From CAYMAZ01 sp964388575 (GTDB lineage: Bacteria; Bacteroidota; Bacteroidia; Bacteroidales; DTU049), in the NCBI GenBank assembly GCA_964388575.1, contig CAYMAZ010000040.1, forward strand, positions 1 through 30,622: DNA of 30,622 bases, given 5' to 3'. The position numbers and the translations under genes were made by a program. The notes beneath the pieces are model-generated. The model saw only the letters and a list, made by a program, of their open reading frames with translations, did no database searches and was not told the origin of the DNA. How positions within the stretch are numbered: the stretch's first letter is position 1; each line of letters starts with the position of its first letter. Below are positions 15,271 through 24,534 of the stretch, piece by piece.

Positions 15271-18036
15271 TTAGTTCTTGATTATCTTTAAATACTTTTC
15301 AAAATTCACATTTTCAAATTTGATAATATACATTCCCAGTGTCGGATCGAAGCGAAGATTCATTTGAACAACTGATTCATCAAACTGCTTTCTGAACAAT
15401 TCTGCCCCCTGCAAATCTGTGATTGAAATTGAATAACTTCCAGCAATCATTTCTTCAGGAATTATTATGCTAATTTCATCAACAAAAGGATTCGGAAAAA
15501 CCTGAAAATTATTTTCATTTTCAGGATCAATAATATCCAGAATTGTAATCTGATAACACTCAGATGTGTCAGTACATCCATTTTCAGAAACAATCAACGC
15601 ATAAGAACCGTTTACTGACGGTGCAAAAACAAAATTCGTTTCTCCCGAAATTGCTGCAAAATTATTATTACAATCAACCCATTGATAAGACCCTGCATTC
15701 AAATTATTACTATGTAAGACATTTCCAAATACAGAAACACTGACATCAGGTGTGAAAACTGTCAAATCTGTAACAACTATGATGCTGTCATTCAACTGTG
15801 GCTGTTGAACAATATCAACAAATATTCCGGTTGAATGATATATGCTGTTTCCGACAATCAAACTGTCACCCTCACAAATCATATGTTCTTCAAATAAATA
15901 TGTAAAACATTCAGAAATTGCAACACATCCCTGGTCGTTAACAACCAATGCATATGAGCCAGTTTCTGTTGGGGTAAACGAGGCAGATATTTCTCCCTGT
16001 AGGGGAATGAAATTATTGTTGCAATCTACCCATTGAAATGAATCAGCATTTACATTATTACTTTGAAGAGAGAATCCTGAGATTGCAACACCAGCATCAG
16101 GTACAATAACGTCCAGATAGGTCAGAACAATGCTGTCATTAAGGGTTGAGTCAGTTAAAACATCCATATAATGACCTGAATTGTAATAAACACTGCTTCC
16201 GACAACCAAACTATCGCCTGAACAAATGGTGATGTTTTGTGAGGTCACTCCTGAGAAAAACCCAAAAGAAAAAACACCAACATCACTGACACCGGAGTTT
16301 GATGAAACTGTTCCATTTCCGTTTCCACTGCAGGTTCCGGTGGCTATAGAAGAAATATTCACCCAGGTATTATTGTTCCAGTATGCAATTGTAAGTTCAT
16401 TACAATCTGAAACAGCACTCTCAAATGCATCATTCCAGTACAATGTGATCTCCGGAGATGAATTACCAGATAATTGCTCAAGATTCCAATATTCAATATT
16501 ACTGACAGCACTCAAAGGGCTATTCACAGGCATCAGAGTTGAGAAAGAGTCATTAAAATACTCTGCTAGAAATTGTACTGAAGGTGAATTCGGAGCTCCG
16601 ATAGAAATTTGCATCAATTTGTTGTTTTTTCCAACAGGAAATGTAAATGGGTCATCTCCGGTTTTTGTCATCGGCCCACTTACAAAAGAAATATTACTCT
16701 CACCTCCTATTGTTGAATTGTCATCCATTTCAAGTAAAGAGGCAGCACTTGTATGAACAATACCGTTATTTAACTGCAAGTGATTGTTTACATTGACCGG
16801 AATCTGAAAAACAACTCCTTCCTGCGATGTGTTCTCGATGTTCACATTGTGTAAAACATATGAACCTGTTCCAGTTAAGGTTTGTAATTGTAAACCATTA
16901 AATTCCACAGTATTTAAATTTGACTGTAGTAATCCGCTTTGTGTTAAGTTTCCACTGACTCTGATGATCTGAGGATTCAGGTGATTCATAATCCCTTGTG
17001 ATTCAATAGTTAAATTGTGAAACTGATAAGAACCTGCACCCTGGATATTTGTTGTTCCTGCAAAATTAATCAATCCACTATCAGCATGAAATACTCCCTC
17101 ATTTAAGAATGTATTTGACCCAATAAAATGAATCTCTGAATTTCCAGATTGAACAATACTATCTGCAAGATACAGATTTTCAATGAGACTACCGGAAAAA
17201 TTCAAGATTGCATTTCCATCAACTCTTAAATACATATTCACCGTACTCAAAGGAAAATTCTGAATGAGCCCTGTAATGTTTGCTATACCTCCATTTAACA
17301 ATACCTTTGGTGTTCCTGAACCGGGAATTTCTCCAAACCATATAAGATCACCGTTCAGATTCAAAGTTCCTCCGTCCATTTTGAATACAGGTTCAAAAAC
17401 ACCTGATTCATTTTCCAGTTCCAGTTCTCCGTTCACAGATAAAGTCCCTCCCGTCATGTGAAAAAGACAGGAGCTACTGATGTTGCCGTCAGCAAGAGCC
17501 ATGGTTTCTCCAACAGTAATAATTCCATCATGAAAATAAAATATCCCTCCAAGATCAAGTAATAATCTTTGCCCGGTTGTAACATTTCCGTTATTCATCG
17601 TTGTAATGCTTCCATCACCTGTTATAAATCGCTGATTTACATTGAGATTTCCATTATTAATGACCATCTGTGAACCGAGGTCCACAATCAGACGATTTCC
17701 AACTTGCATAGCTCCGCTGTTTAATATCAAAACACTTCCCGGATTAGTAATCTCCAAATTGTCTGATGTACTAATATTTGCATTTACAGTGAGTTGCCCA
17801 CCGTTCATTATTTCTATTGTCTCAGGTGTAAATATCGAATTTGTGTTTATTTCTGGGTGTACTGCTGCACCTGAATAATTGATTGGATTTATAATTATTG
17901 CTGTTCCGCTTGTTGGTGCTGATGACCAGTTTGCGACATTATTCCAATCAGAACTAACATTTCCTGTCCAGTTTTGTGATACAGTAATCTGATTCATAAA
18001 AAATAGAGATATCGATACTAAAATTATTGACTTCAT
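15271..18036 (-). CDS. Large T9SS-secreted repeat protein, putative surface adhesin
   Basis: A 921-aa protein with a signal peptide ending near TVSQ. From about residue 20 to 330 there is a long series of short G/N-rich units (for example LNSGAMQVGNRLIVDLGSQM, MNNGNVTTGQRLLLDLGG) of the kind that form a beta-helix or passenger-like fold. Two tandem domains of about 115 residues follow, at about 602-717 and 717-832. Both share ICxGDSLxVG, LNDSI, QWVDCNNNF, GSYALxV and SEC, with paired cysteines suggesting disulfides. The last 80 residues (QVFPNPFVDEISI ... GMYIIKF) are a type A T9SS sorting domain. Most likely an adhesin or matrix protein; no catalytic motif is seen. Own TAnnTTTG promoter upstream. 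Confidence 0.88.
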   Translation of the reverse strand: MKSIILVSISLFFMNQITVSQNWTGNVSSDWNNVANWSSAPTSGTAIIINPINYSGAAVHPEINTNSIFTPETIEIMNGGQLTVNANISTSDNLEITNPGSVLILNSGAMQVGNRLIVDLGSQMVINNGNLNVNQRFITGDGSITTMNNGNVTTGQRLLLDLGGIFYFHDGIITVGETMALADGNISSSCLFHMTGGTLSVNGELELENESGVFEPVFKMDGGTLNLNGDLIWFGEIPGSGTPKVLLNGGIANITGLIQNFPLSTVNMYLRVDGNAILNFSGSLIENLYLADSIVQSGNSEIHFIGSNTFLNEGVFHADSGLINFAGTTNIQGAGSYQFHNLTIESQGIMNHLNPQIIRVSGNLTQSGLLQSNLNTVEFNGLQLQTLTGTGSYVLHNVNIENTSQEGVVFQIPVNVNNHLQLNNGIVHTSAASLLEMDDNSTIGGESNISFVSGPMTKTGDDPFTFPVGKNNKLMQISIGAPNSPSVQFLAEYFNDSFSTLMPVNSPLSAVSNIEYWNLEQLSGNSSPEITLYWNDAFESAVSDCNELTIAYWNNNTWVNISSIATGTCSGNGNGTVSSNSGVSDVGVFSFGFFSGVTSQNITICSGDSLVVGSSVYYNSGHYMDVLTDSTLNDSIVLTYLDVIVPDAGVAISGFSLQSNNVNADSFQWVDCNNNFIPLQGEISASFTPTETGSYALVVNDQGCVAISECFTYLFEEHMICEGDSLIVGNSIYHSTGIFVDIVQQPQLNDSIIVVTDLTVFTPDVSVSVFGNVLHSNNLNAGSYQWVDCNNNFAAISGETNFVFAPSVNGSYALIVSENGCTDTSECYQITILDIIDPENENNFQVFPNPFVDEISIIIPEEMIAGSYSISITDLQGAELFRKQFDESVVQMNLRFDPTLGMYIIKFENVNFEKYLKIIKN

Positions 18037-18063
18037 GTATATTGTAATTTATTTATTTAAATA

Positions 18064-18071
18064 CAAAATTA
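18064..18071 (-). promoter_or_regulatory. -7 promoter element (TAATTTTG) for the 921-aa repeat protein
   Basis: An exact TAnnTTTG on the minus strand, 27 nt upstream of the ATG at 18036. Confidence 0.55.
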
Positions 18072-18115
18072 CAATTTTATTTTTAATAAGTTTAAATTAA
18101 AATGTTTAGAGACTG

Positions 18116-18346
18116 TTAATAAAGCATTATCCCTTGAACCTTAATCACTTTTTCAAATTTTGCAAAATGATTATATTTAATTTTCAATATATAAATTCCC
18201 GAAGGGAACAAAGAAAAGTCAACACTAAGGACATTTTGATTTTCAAAATAATAATCTTTTAATTTCTGACCAGTTACTGCGTACAATTCCAAAATGACAG
18301 GTTGATCAAAACTGAAATCCAGAAGAAAAACATTCAGAAAATCCTA
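18116..18346 (-). pseudogene. T9SS sorting domain separated from its gene by an in-frame UAG
   Basis: Immediately after the TAG at 18344-18346 the same frame continues for 75 codons to TAA at 18116-18118. It begins DFLNVFLLDFSF, continues ILELYAVTGQKL and FPSGIYILKI, and ends EKVIKVQGIMLY. With the preceding IFPNPV this is a complete type A sorting domain, so one nonsense codon splits it. No start codon of its own is needed or seen. If real in the genome, the upstream protein cannot be recognised by T9SS unless the stop is read through. Confidence 0.85.
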
Positions 18347-20287
18347 TACAGGATTCGGAAAAATGTTCATTTTAATAGAATCAAACTCAACATTAATATT
18401 TGAAACTGGGTTGTTCAATCTACTGAAAAAAATATCGCCCATGGGATCAATTACGGATGATGTGTAGGCGACATAGGTCATCTGATCATCAGTTGCGAGT
18501 CCCAGGTATTCTCCAAACCAAATCCCTTGAGGTGTATTCGGTGATTGAAAGCTTAAACTGTTTATCTTACTATTTGGACTGAACGATAATCCACCGTCAG
18601 TACTTGTACAAAAATAAACATCACAAAGAATATCCGCGGGGCTGTTTCTCCTGTCATACCATGCAACATCTATCGTTCCATCGCTTTTTAGTTCCATCCA
18701 GGGCATGATCTGGTCGCAAATTGTCATATCGTCATTTATTTTAAGTGGCTGACTCCAGGTCAAACCACCATCATCAGACCTTACGAGAAAGATATCAGCT
18801 TCGTCACCTCCGATAACATTTGCATGTTCCGCATAGGCTATGTATAATCTGTTGTAAATGAAAGGATGTGTTCTGAGTACAGCTGCACCTTTTGCCCTGA
18901 TATCACTGAGACTGTTCAGATAAATCGGGGGCAGAAGGATTGTGTCGACCATTATATCAGTGCCCCATGTTAAACCACCATCTGTTGATTTATCAAGATA
19001 CAATATCCCTTTTCCCCCTGATGTAACGTCATAATCAATCCAAAGCACATAAACATCACCATTTGAAGAAATATCATGAATCGGCATATTTGCCATATTA
19101 CTTATATTGTCATTGATTCTGAGTGGTGTTGAAAAAGACAATCCTGAATTCGTTGAATAGGAAAAATATACGTCACTATAGGGTTGGGGCATGTACCAAC
19201 CTCTGTCTTTAATCCAAGTTGTATAAAGATTATTTACATATGGACTTGACTGGTGTTTATCACAACGGATCTGGCAACGATCATTATATCTGTAAAAAGA
19301 ATCACCAACCCCACTCGCAGTATTATCTATAGAAACAGTGACATTAGAGCCCCAGGATAATCCACCGTTTGCAGATTTGTTAACAAACAAACCACTTATA
19401 GGCCCTCCGCTCCAATTATTGTCTGTTGCAATATATGCAGCATATACATTTCCCAAATTATCAGAAGAGACCGAAGGATCAAAGGCATCAATCATGTTTA
19501 CACCTGTAAAGGGGTTTATTGGATATGGCAAATTAGATGATATCCAATTTTGTCCTCCGTCAATACTATATGCGACTCCAAGACCGGGTCCCCCTGCCAA
19601 TGGATGATCATTGAATGCTGCAACAATTGTATTATACACAGGCACCAATGTCAATGATATCTCATTCTGACAGAAAGAAAGTGCAGGATCTGGCTTAATT
19701 ATTACACTTCCGGGTTGTGGCTCACCAATGTATACACAGTAATCCTCAACTTCTCCTTCAGGTGCAAGGCCGGTGAAAGAGAGGTTCAATGCTAATGAAG
19801 CTCTGAATCGGGCAAAAGTATGAATTCCGGTTACTGCATCATTTGGCACAAAAAAATTCAGTGGATTCCATCCTGCATTTAGCAAAATATTTGTAAAGAT
19901 TTGATCTGTAGGATCAGTCCAGTTTCCGTTGCCCTGAAAATCAATCCATGCATTCAAAAACAATCCGGATATTGATGAAAATACCTGAACTTGATAATTC
20001 TGTCCTGGAAGGAGCCAACCAGAAAACAAAACACCATCTTCATCATCCAGTAAATTGTAATCATCTCCCATGGACATCATGGCCTGCTGTGAATCAATCT
20101 CACCATCAATCAGTAATCCCAGAATAATGTTCTGATTAATTTGATGTCTAGCTCCATTTCCTAAAAGATAAGAAGGATACATTGGATCCGGGGCATCTCC
20201 GAAATCCATAATCTGCGACTGAGCACATTGAGAAATATACATAAAAAAAATGCATATTACAGCAATCATAACTGATTTTGTTTTCAT
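18344..20287 (-). CDS. GEVED-domain and Asp-box (BNR) repeat surface protein, C-terminally truncated
   Basis: 647 aa up to the UAG; 723 codons if read through. A signal peptide (to about residue 24, CAQSQ) is followed by a GEVED domain (about 28-190), with DFGDAPDP, DDEDGV, WIDFQGNGNW and APEGEVEDYCV. After it come at least six Asp-box motifs of the S-x-D-G-G-x-T/S-W type, near residues 242, 307, 382, 436, 506 and 564, which predict a sialidase-like beta-propeller. There is no convincing catalytic sialidase set, so binding or display is more likely than hydrolysis. The protein stops in the first strand of the T9SS sorting domain (IFPNPV), the rest of which lies in frame downstream. Confidence 0.85.
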   Translation of the reverse strand: MKTKSVMIAVICIFFMYISQCAQSQIMDFGDAPDPMYPSYLLGNGARHQINQNIILGLLIDGEIDSQQAMMSMGDDYNLLDDEDGVLFSGWLLPGQNYQVQVFSSISGLFLNAWIDFQGNGNWTDPTDQIFTNILLNAGWNPLNFFVPNDAVTGIHTFARFRASLALNLSFTGLAPEGEVEDYCVYIGEPQPGSVIIKPDPALSFCQNEISLTLVPVYNTIVAAFNDHPLAGGPGLGVAYSIDGGQNWISSNLPYPINPFTGVNMIDAFDPSVSSDNLGNVYAAYIATDNNWSGGPISGLFVNKSANGGLSWGSNVTVSIDNTASGVGDSFYRYNDRCQIRCDKHQSSPYVNNLYTTWIKDRGWYMPQPYSDVYFSYSTNSGLSFSTPLRINDNISNMANMPIHDISSNGDVYVLWIDYDVTSGGKGILYLDKSTDGGLTWGTDIMVDTILLPPIYLNSLSDIRAKGAAVLRTHPFIYNRLYIAYAEHANVIGGDEADIFLVRSDDGGLTWSQPLKINDDMTICDQIMPWMELKSDGTIDVAWYDRRNSPADILCDVYFCTSTDGGLSFSPNSKINSLSFQSPNTPQGIWFGEYLGLATDDQMTYVAYTSSVIDPMGDIFFSRLNNPVSNINVEFDSIKMNIFPNPV

Positions 20288-20332
20288 GGCATTAAAAAAA
20301 TGATGATGTTTTGATTTTCATGGGCTTTGATG

Positions 20333-20364
20333 CAAATATACAAACAAATCAGCACAATTGCAAA
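20333..20364 (-). promoter_or_regulatory. Promoter TTTG-N20-TATATTTG for the GEVED/Asp-box gene
   Basis: On the minus strand the -33 TTTG (20361-20364) and an exact -7 TATATTTG (20333-20340) are 20 nt apart. The element is 45 nt upstream of the ATG at 20287. It is the most complete Bacteroidota-type promoter in the window. Confidence 0.65.
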
Positions 20365-20464
20365 TATTTATACGATATTTAATGTAAATATTATGTTAAA
20401 CCTACCTCTTTTAACGACCGAGGGTGTTTTAACATTCAATTAGGCTACCTGTGAAAAAATTCAC

Positions 20465-20472
20465 TAAGTTTG
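20465..20472 (+). promoter_or_regulatory. -7 promoter element (TAAGTTTG) for the 20489-26712 unit
   Basis: An exact TAnnTTTG, 16 nt upstream of the ATG at 20489. I find no exact copy before pepE, so this may drive the whole unit. Confidence 0.55.
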
Positions 20473-20488
20473 CTGAAATTTTCTAAAA

Positions 20489-23170
20489 ATGCTGAACCGA
20501 TGTGTTGCCAGTTTTATATTTACTTTCATAATGTCGGGCTTAATTTCTGCACAAACTACAATTTTTGAAAAAACGACAGAACATTTTCAAAAGGTTTCAC
20601 ATGTTCAGAATCCAGAAAATTCAGAACTAATTTCGAACTACATTATCAGTGAAATTGCGCGTTCAATTCCAAAAAGTTCCGAGGTAACCAGTTTTTCGGT
20701 TGAGTTTTTATCTATGATTCGATTGAAGCAACTTGATTCAACGACATATTCAGTTTTTGGGGAACTCAAAGAAATGAAGTTTTCCGGAGACATGTTGTAT
20801 CGGAATATTCATATTTCTGAGATACTCAAACCCGATTTTGCAGATTTCAGGGTCATTATTATGGATGCCCTGAATCCTGAAGTCATTGTATTTGAAAAGA
20901 ATTTTCACAACGTGAAGTTATCGGACAACCTGGGGTATTTCACTATTCTTCAGACTGAATTCATTGATTCGCGCGCAAACAAACAATACGCTGCATCATT
21001 TGAAGATCTGAAACTGGTATGGGGAGAGCCGGTCAGGGAAAGATTTATGAAAATGAGCACATTAATCAACGAATATTTCAATGCAGATCAGACACTTGAT
21101 AAATTAAACTTCTCTTTGCAAAGTATAAATATAACACAACTTGAGCGCGTGGCTTTCAATAACATTGTTCTCAAAGATGTGGAAAAAGAGCTTAACACAC
21201 TAAATAAATTCAATTTTCCCACCGAACTCAATCTTTTTTATTCAGATCCCATCGGTTTTATTCAAAGATTGGAAAAGTTGCAACTTGAAGCGGGTCAGTT
21301 AAGATTTCACATCAACAAACACCTTGAGCAACTTGACCAGTTATTTTTTGAGAAGGGAATGCAAAAAATTGAAGCTGAAAAGTTTGATTCCGCAAGATAT
21401 TACTTCCGAAAAGCGACTGAATATAATCTCGTTTTCGTTCCGGCACTGCTAGAGTTAGCTTATCTGGATTACCAAATCGGCCATCTTGACAGTGCTGCCT
21501 CCAGATTGCATTTTATCCATGAATACACACTGGTTTCTCCCGAATATCAGTACAGACTTCAGGAAGTCAGCCGAATGATTATCAATGCGATAGAAGAAAG
21601 TGTTCAGAAAAGAATCAAGTTGGAAAACTATGTTGAAGCTGAATATCTTCTGAATTATGCAATCAAAATCTGTAATCAGTTTATACAGGCCGATTGCAGT
21701 GAGACCATGGAAAAATTAATGGCCCAGATCAAATTCGGGCTTTACAGATCATTTCTTATCGTGATTGACAAAGCAATTGAGCACAAGCGCTTAGAAATAG
21801 CATCTTTGTATATTAATCATGCCCTGAATTATCAGAAGGATAATTCTGATTATATTATAACTCCGGCCGAAGCAGAACAATACAGAGATAGGCTGTTCAA
21901 TGCAACCATAATTGAAGTAGAACAATTAAATGCACAAAAACAATTTGTCAAAGCACTTGAACTTGTCAACAGGATTGAACAGATGTGTGATACCGTTCCG
22001 ACGCTGAACAGAGCAAGGATCATTGAGCCGAAAACAAGAACCCTGCGTTCACTTTACAATGAACGTCTTGAAATTATTGAGCAGGAAATATTGAAAGGGA
22101 ATTTTATTGCTGCAGAAACCAGAATGAAACTGCTGACTGATTTTATCAATACTTATCCTGAGATTGAAATTGACTTCAGTTACACAAAAGCAGAGCAGGA
22201 TATTCAGACTCATTACTATCATTCTGCCATTTCAGAAGCCTTAACAAATATGCAATATGAATTTTATGATGTTGCAATCAGTCACTTTCAAAATGCATAT
22301 GAAGTTCAGGAGCAATTCAACCTTAAGAAATACCCAAAAATTGATTCACTTTATAGGATTGCAGCTAAGCCTGTATTACTCAGCCAATACAATAAACTCA
22401 TTTTTGAAAGTTCACAACTTCCAGCTGATGAACTTCTTAAATTACAGGCAATGTATTCTGAAATGAGCATGAAAGCCGGACTCTCCCATTCTGACACAAT
22501 TCTCATTTTACAACAAAGATTGTCAAATATTGTTCGTCTGATTGTATGTGATCAACTACATGAAAAGATACAATTGAAAAGAGAAGAAGCTGAGAATCTG
22601 ATTCTGATGCACAATTTTAAAGAAGCAATGGTACAACTTGAAGAAGCAGCTGACTTGAGCAAATCAAATGCAACTTGTCAGTTTTCAGCGGAAGAGATAA
22701 TTGAGTTGCAGAATAAATTGCTAACCGGAATTGAATGGCAAAACAACATGGAAAAATTAATAGGAATACTGAACCGGGAACAATGGGAGGAAGCCATCAG
22801 TCTCTATCAGACCATTGATCGGTTAAGCAGTACTCAGTCACTGTTCATGTGGGGTGTTGAACGAACTGAATTGTCTGAATTCATAACTCATCAAAAAAAC
22901 ACAGATTTTTTACTGGTCGGTTTTGAACATTTTTATGAGAAAAAGCAATATGATGATGCATTTAAAATGCTGGAAAACCTTAAGTCACTTAAATTTCCAG
23001 CTGAAACGACCCATGAGCAGCAAATAAAACTTGGTAACAAACTTGCTGTACGAGATAAAATAGCAAATCCGGGAGCAAACTTCAAAATCAACATCCTAAA
23101 ATATACCGAAGGAGATGAATATTTTTTGTATTTTAGCAAATCCTATCGAAAAACCTGGAGAAAAAATTAA
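20489..23170 (+). CDS. Large exported helical/TPR-like protein of unknown function
   Basis: An 893-aa protein. A signal peptide ends near GLISAQ (about residue 22). The rest is predicted almost entirely helical and rich in Glu, Gln, Leu and Lys. TPR-like helix pairs are visible, such as FDSARYYFRKATEYN, then ALLELAYLDYQIGHLDSAASRL (about residues 295-345) and YDVAISHFQNAYEVQEQF (about 590). There is no sorting domain, lipobox or enzyme motif. The protein should be periplasmic and may act as a scaffold. I do not recognise the family. It is followed after 13 nt by pepE and may be its operon leader. The last residues overlap only an unused upstream extension of pepE. Confidence 0.75.
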   Translation: MLNRCVASFIFTFIMSGLISAQTTIFEKTTEHFQKVSHVQNPENSELISNYIISEIARSIPKSSEVTSFSVEFLSMIRLKQLDSTTYSVFGELKEMKFSGDMLYRNIHISEILKPDFADFRVIIMDALNPEVIVFEKNFHNVKLSDNLGYFTILQTEFIDSRANKQYAASFEDLKLVWGEPVRERFMKMSTLINEYFNADQTLDKLNFSLQSINITQLERVAFNNIVLKDVEKELNTLNKFNFPTELNLFYSDPIGFIQRLEKLQLEAGQLRFHINKHLEQLDQLFFEKGMQKIEAEKFDSARYYFRKATEYNLVFVPALLELAYLDYQIGHLDSAASRLHFIHEYTLVSPEYQYRLQEVSRMIINAIEESVQKRIKLENYVEAEYLLNYAIKICNQFIQADCSETMEKLMAQIKFGLYRSFLIVIDKAIEHKRLEIASLYINHALNYQKDNSDYIITPAEAEQYRDRLFNATIIEVEQLNAQKQFVKALELVNRIEQMCDTVPTLNRARIIEPKTRTLRSLYNERLEIIEQEILKGNFIAAETRMKLLTDFINTYPEIEIDFSYTKAEQDIQTHYYHSAISEALTNMQYEFYDVAISHFQNAYEVQEQFNLKKYPKIDSLYRIAAKPVLLSQYNKLIFESSQLPADELLKLQAMYSEMSMKAGLSHSDTILILQQRLSNIVRLIVCDQLHEKIQLKREEAENLILMHNFKEAMVQLEEAADLSKSNATCQFSAEEIIELQNKLLTGIEWQNNMEKLIGILNREQWEEAISLYQTIDRLSSTQSLFMWGVERTELSEFITHQKNTDFLLVGFEHFYEKKQYDDAFKMLENLKSLKFPAETTHEQQIKLGNKLAVRDKIANPGANFKINILKYTEGDEYFLYFSKSYRKTWRKN

Positions 23171-23183
23171 AAACACAAAACAT

Positions 23184-23921
23184 ATGAAAAAGCTATTGTT
23201 AATCAGTAATTCGACAAATGCGGGAGAAGCATATCTGGGCTGGCCGCGTACTTACATTAAAGATTTTTATGAAAGCCACGGAGTAAAAAACATTTTGTTT
23301 ATTCCTTATGCTGGTGTTAATCTTTCAGCCGAGAGTATTGAAAAATCATTTAGTGTTTATGAACAAAAAGTTGCCGGGGTTTTCAGTGAACTCGGATTAA
23401 ATATTACCTCAATTCATAAATTTGATGATCCAGTTGCTGCAGTTAACAATGCAGAAGCTGTTGCTGTGGGGGGCGGAAACACATTTCATCTGGTTTATAT
23501 GATGCACAAAACAGGAATTATGAATGCCATTCGGGAAAGAGTGCTGAACGGTATGCCCTACTCAGGATGGAGTGCAGGTTCCAACGTCGCATGCCCAACC
23601 ATGAAAACAACCAACGATATGCCCATTACTGAACCTGAATCATTCAATTGTCTCAATCTTGTACCGTTTCAGATAAACCCACACTATCTTGATGTCAATC
23701 CTGAAGGACATGGTGGAGAAACACGTCAGCAGCGAATTGAAGAATTTCTTGCTGTCAACCGTGATATAAAAGTTGCTGGACTCAGAGAAGGAACATTACT
23801 TCAGATTGAAGGAAATAATATCAAACTGATGGGAGAAAGACCCATGATCGTTTTTGAATACGGAAAATCCCCGGCAGAATTCAGCAACATTCAGGATATT
23901 CAGTTTTTACTCACCTCATAA
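23184..23921 (+). CDS. pepE: Dipeptidase E (alpha-aspartyl dipeptidase, peptidase S51)
   Basis: A 245-aa cytosolic serine peptidase that splits dipeptides with N-terminal aspartate. The nucleophile is in GWSAGSNV (S130), followed by D145 (in TNDMPI) and H167 (in NPHYLD). The S-D-H spacing of 15 and 22 residues is the same as in E. coli PepE (S120, D135, H157). VGGGNTFHL before it is also a family motif. I start at ATG 23184, which gives MKKLLLISNST and the usual length. An in-frame ATG at 23115 would overlap the upstream gene by 56 nt. Peptidase family S51 also contains cyanophycinase, which matters because a cyanophycin-synthetase-like gene is two genes downstream. Confidence 0.93.
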   Translation: MKKLLLISNSTNAGEAYLGWPRTYIKDFYESHGVKNILFIPYAGVNLSAESIEKSFSVYEQKVAGVFSELGLNITSIHKFDDPVAAVNNAEAVAVGGGNTFHLVYMMHKTGIMNAIRERVLNGMPYSGWSAGSNVACPTMKTTNDMPITEPESFNCLNLVPFQINPHYLDVNPEGHGGETRQQRIEEFLAVNRDIKVAGLREGTLLQIEGNNIKLMGERPMIVFEYGKSPAEFSNIQDIQFLLTS

Positions 23922-23932
23922 GTTAAATATCT

Positions 23933-24529
23933 ATGAATCCTGAAAGCTGGGACGAAAGATACTCTGCTGACGAATATGTATATGGAAAAGAACCCAATGA
24001 ATTTTTCAAGCATGTTATTGATCAGACCCATTCTGGCCGATTACTCATTCCAGGAGAAGGAGAAGGCCGGAATGCCGTGTATGCTGCTCAGCGTGGATGG
24101 AATGTCGATGCTTCTGATATCAGTAAAAATGCTATGAATAAAGCATTAAAGTTAGCAAGGGAGAAAGATGTTCAAATCTCATTTCAGGTTGAAAATTTCC
24201 TCTTCTTTCAGCCAAAAACAGATTATTACAACCTGACTGCACTGATATTTTTTCATATCCCAAGGCAACAACGACGAATTCTGTCAGTAAAATTATGGGA
24301 CTCTTTGAGACCCGGAGGGAAACTTGTAATGGAGGTATTTTCAAAAGAACAGTTAAAATACAACTCAGGAGGACCACAAGATGCCAACTTATTATATTCT
24401 GAACAAGATATTCTGACTGATTTTCCATGTTTCAAACCAGAATATCTTGAAACTCTTGAAAGAAATATTAAAGAAGGTATCTTCCACAATGGAAAAGCCA
24501 GTGTAGTTCGTTTTATAGGAACTAAATAA
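23933..24529 (+). CDS. Class I SAM-dependent methyltransferase (TehB/TPMT-like)
   Basis: A 198-aa small methyltransferase. It begins WDERYSADEYVYGKEPNEF, a typical opening of the TehB/thiopurine-methyltransferase-like group. Motif I is LIPGEGEGRNAVYAAQRG (about residues 38-55), followed by VDASDIS for the acidic ribose-binding residue and LRPGGKLVMEVF. The substrate is unknown; relatives methylate small thiols, selenium or tellurium compounds. It lies 11 nt after pepE and 5 nt before the ligase-like gene, so it is in the same transcript. Confidence 0.87.
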   Translation: MNPESWDERYSADEYVYGKEPNEFFKHVIDQTHSGRLLIPGEGEGRNAVYAAQRGWNVDASDISKNAMNKALKLAREKDVQISFQVENFLFFQPKTDYYNLTALIFFHIPRQQRRILSVKLWDSLRPGGKLVMEVFSKEQLKYNSGGPQDANLLYSEQDILTDFPCFKPEYLETLERNIKEGIFHNGKASVVRFIGTK

Positions 24530-24534
24530 ATTTT

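Noticed and set aside
16226..16756. 176-codon plus-strand frame inside the adhesin gene
   Set aside because: Antisense to a clear T9SS cargo gene, with no promoter or recognisable domain.
18344..18346. UAG reassigned to an amino acid in this organism
   Set aside because: At least three other genes in the window end properly at TAG, and no other gene has an internal in-frame TAG.
23115..23183. Longer pepE start at 23115
   Set aside because: It would overlap the upstream gene by 56 nt and add 23 residues before the conserved MKKLLLISN start.
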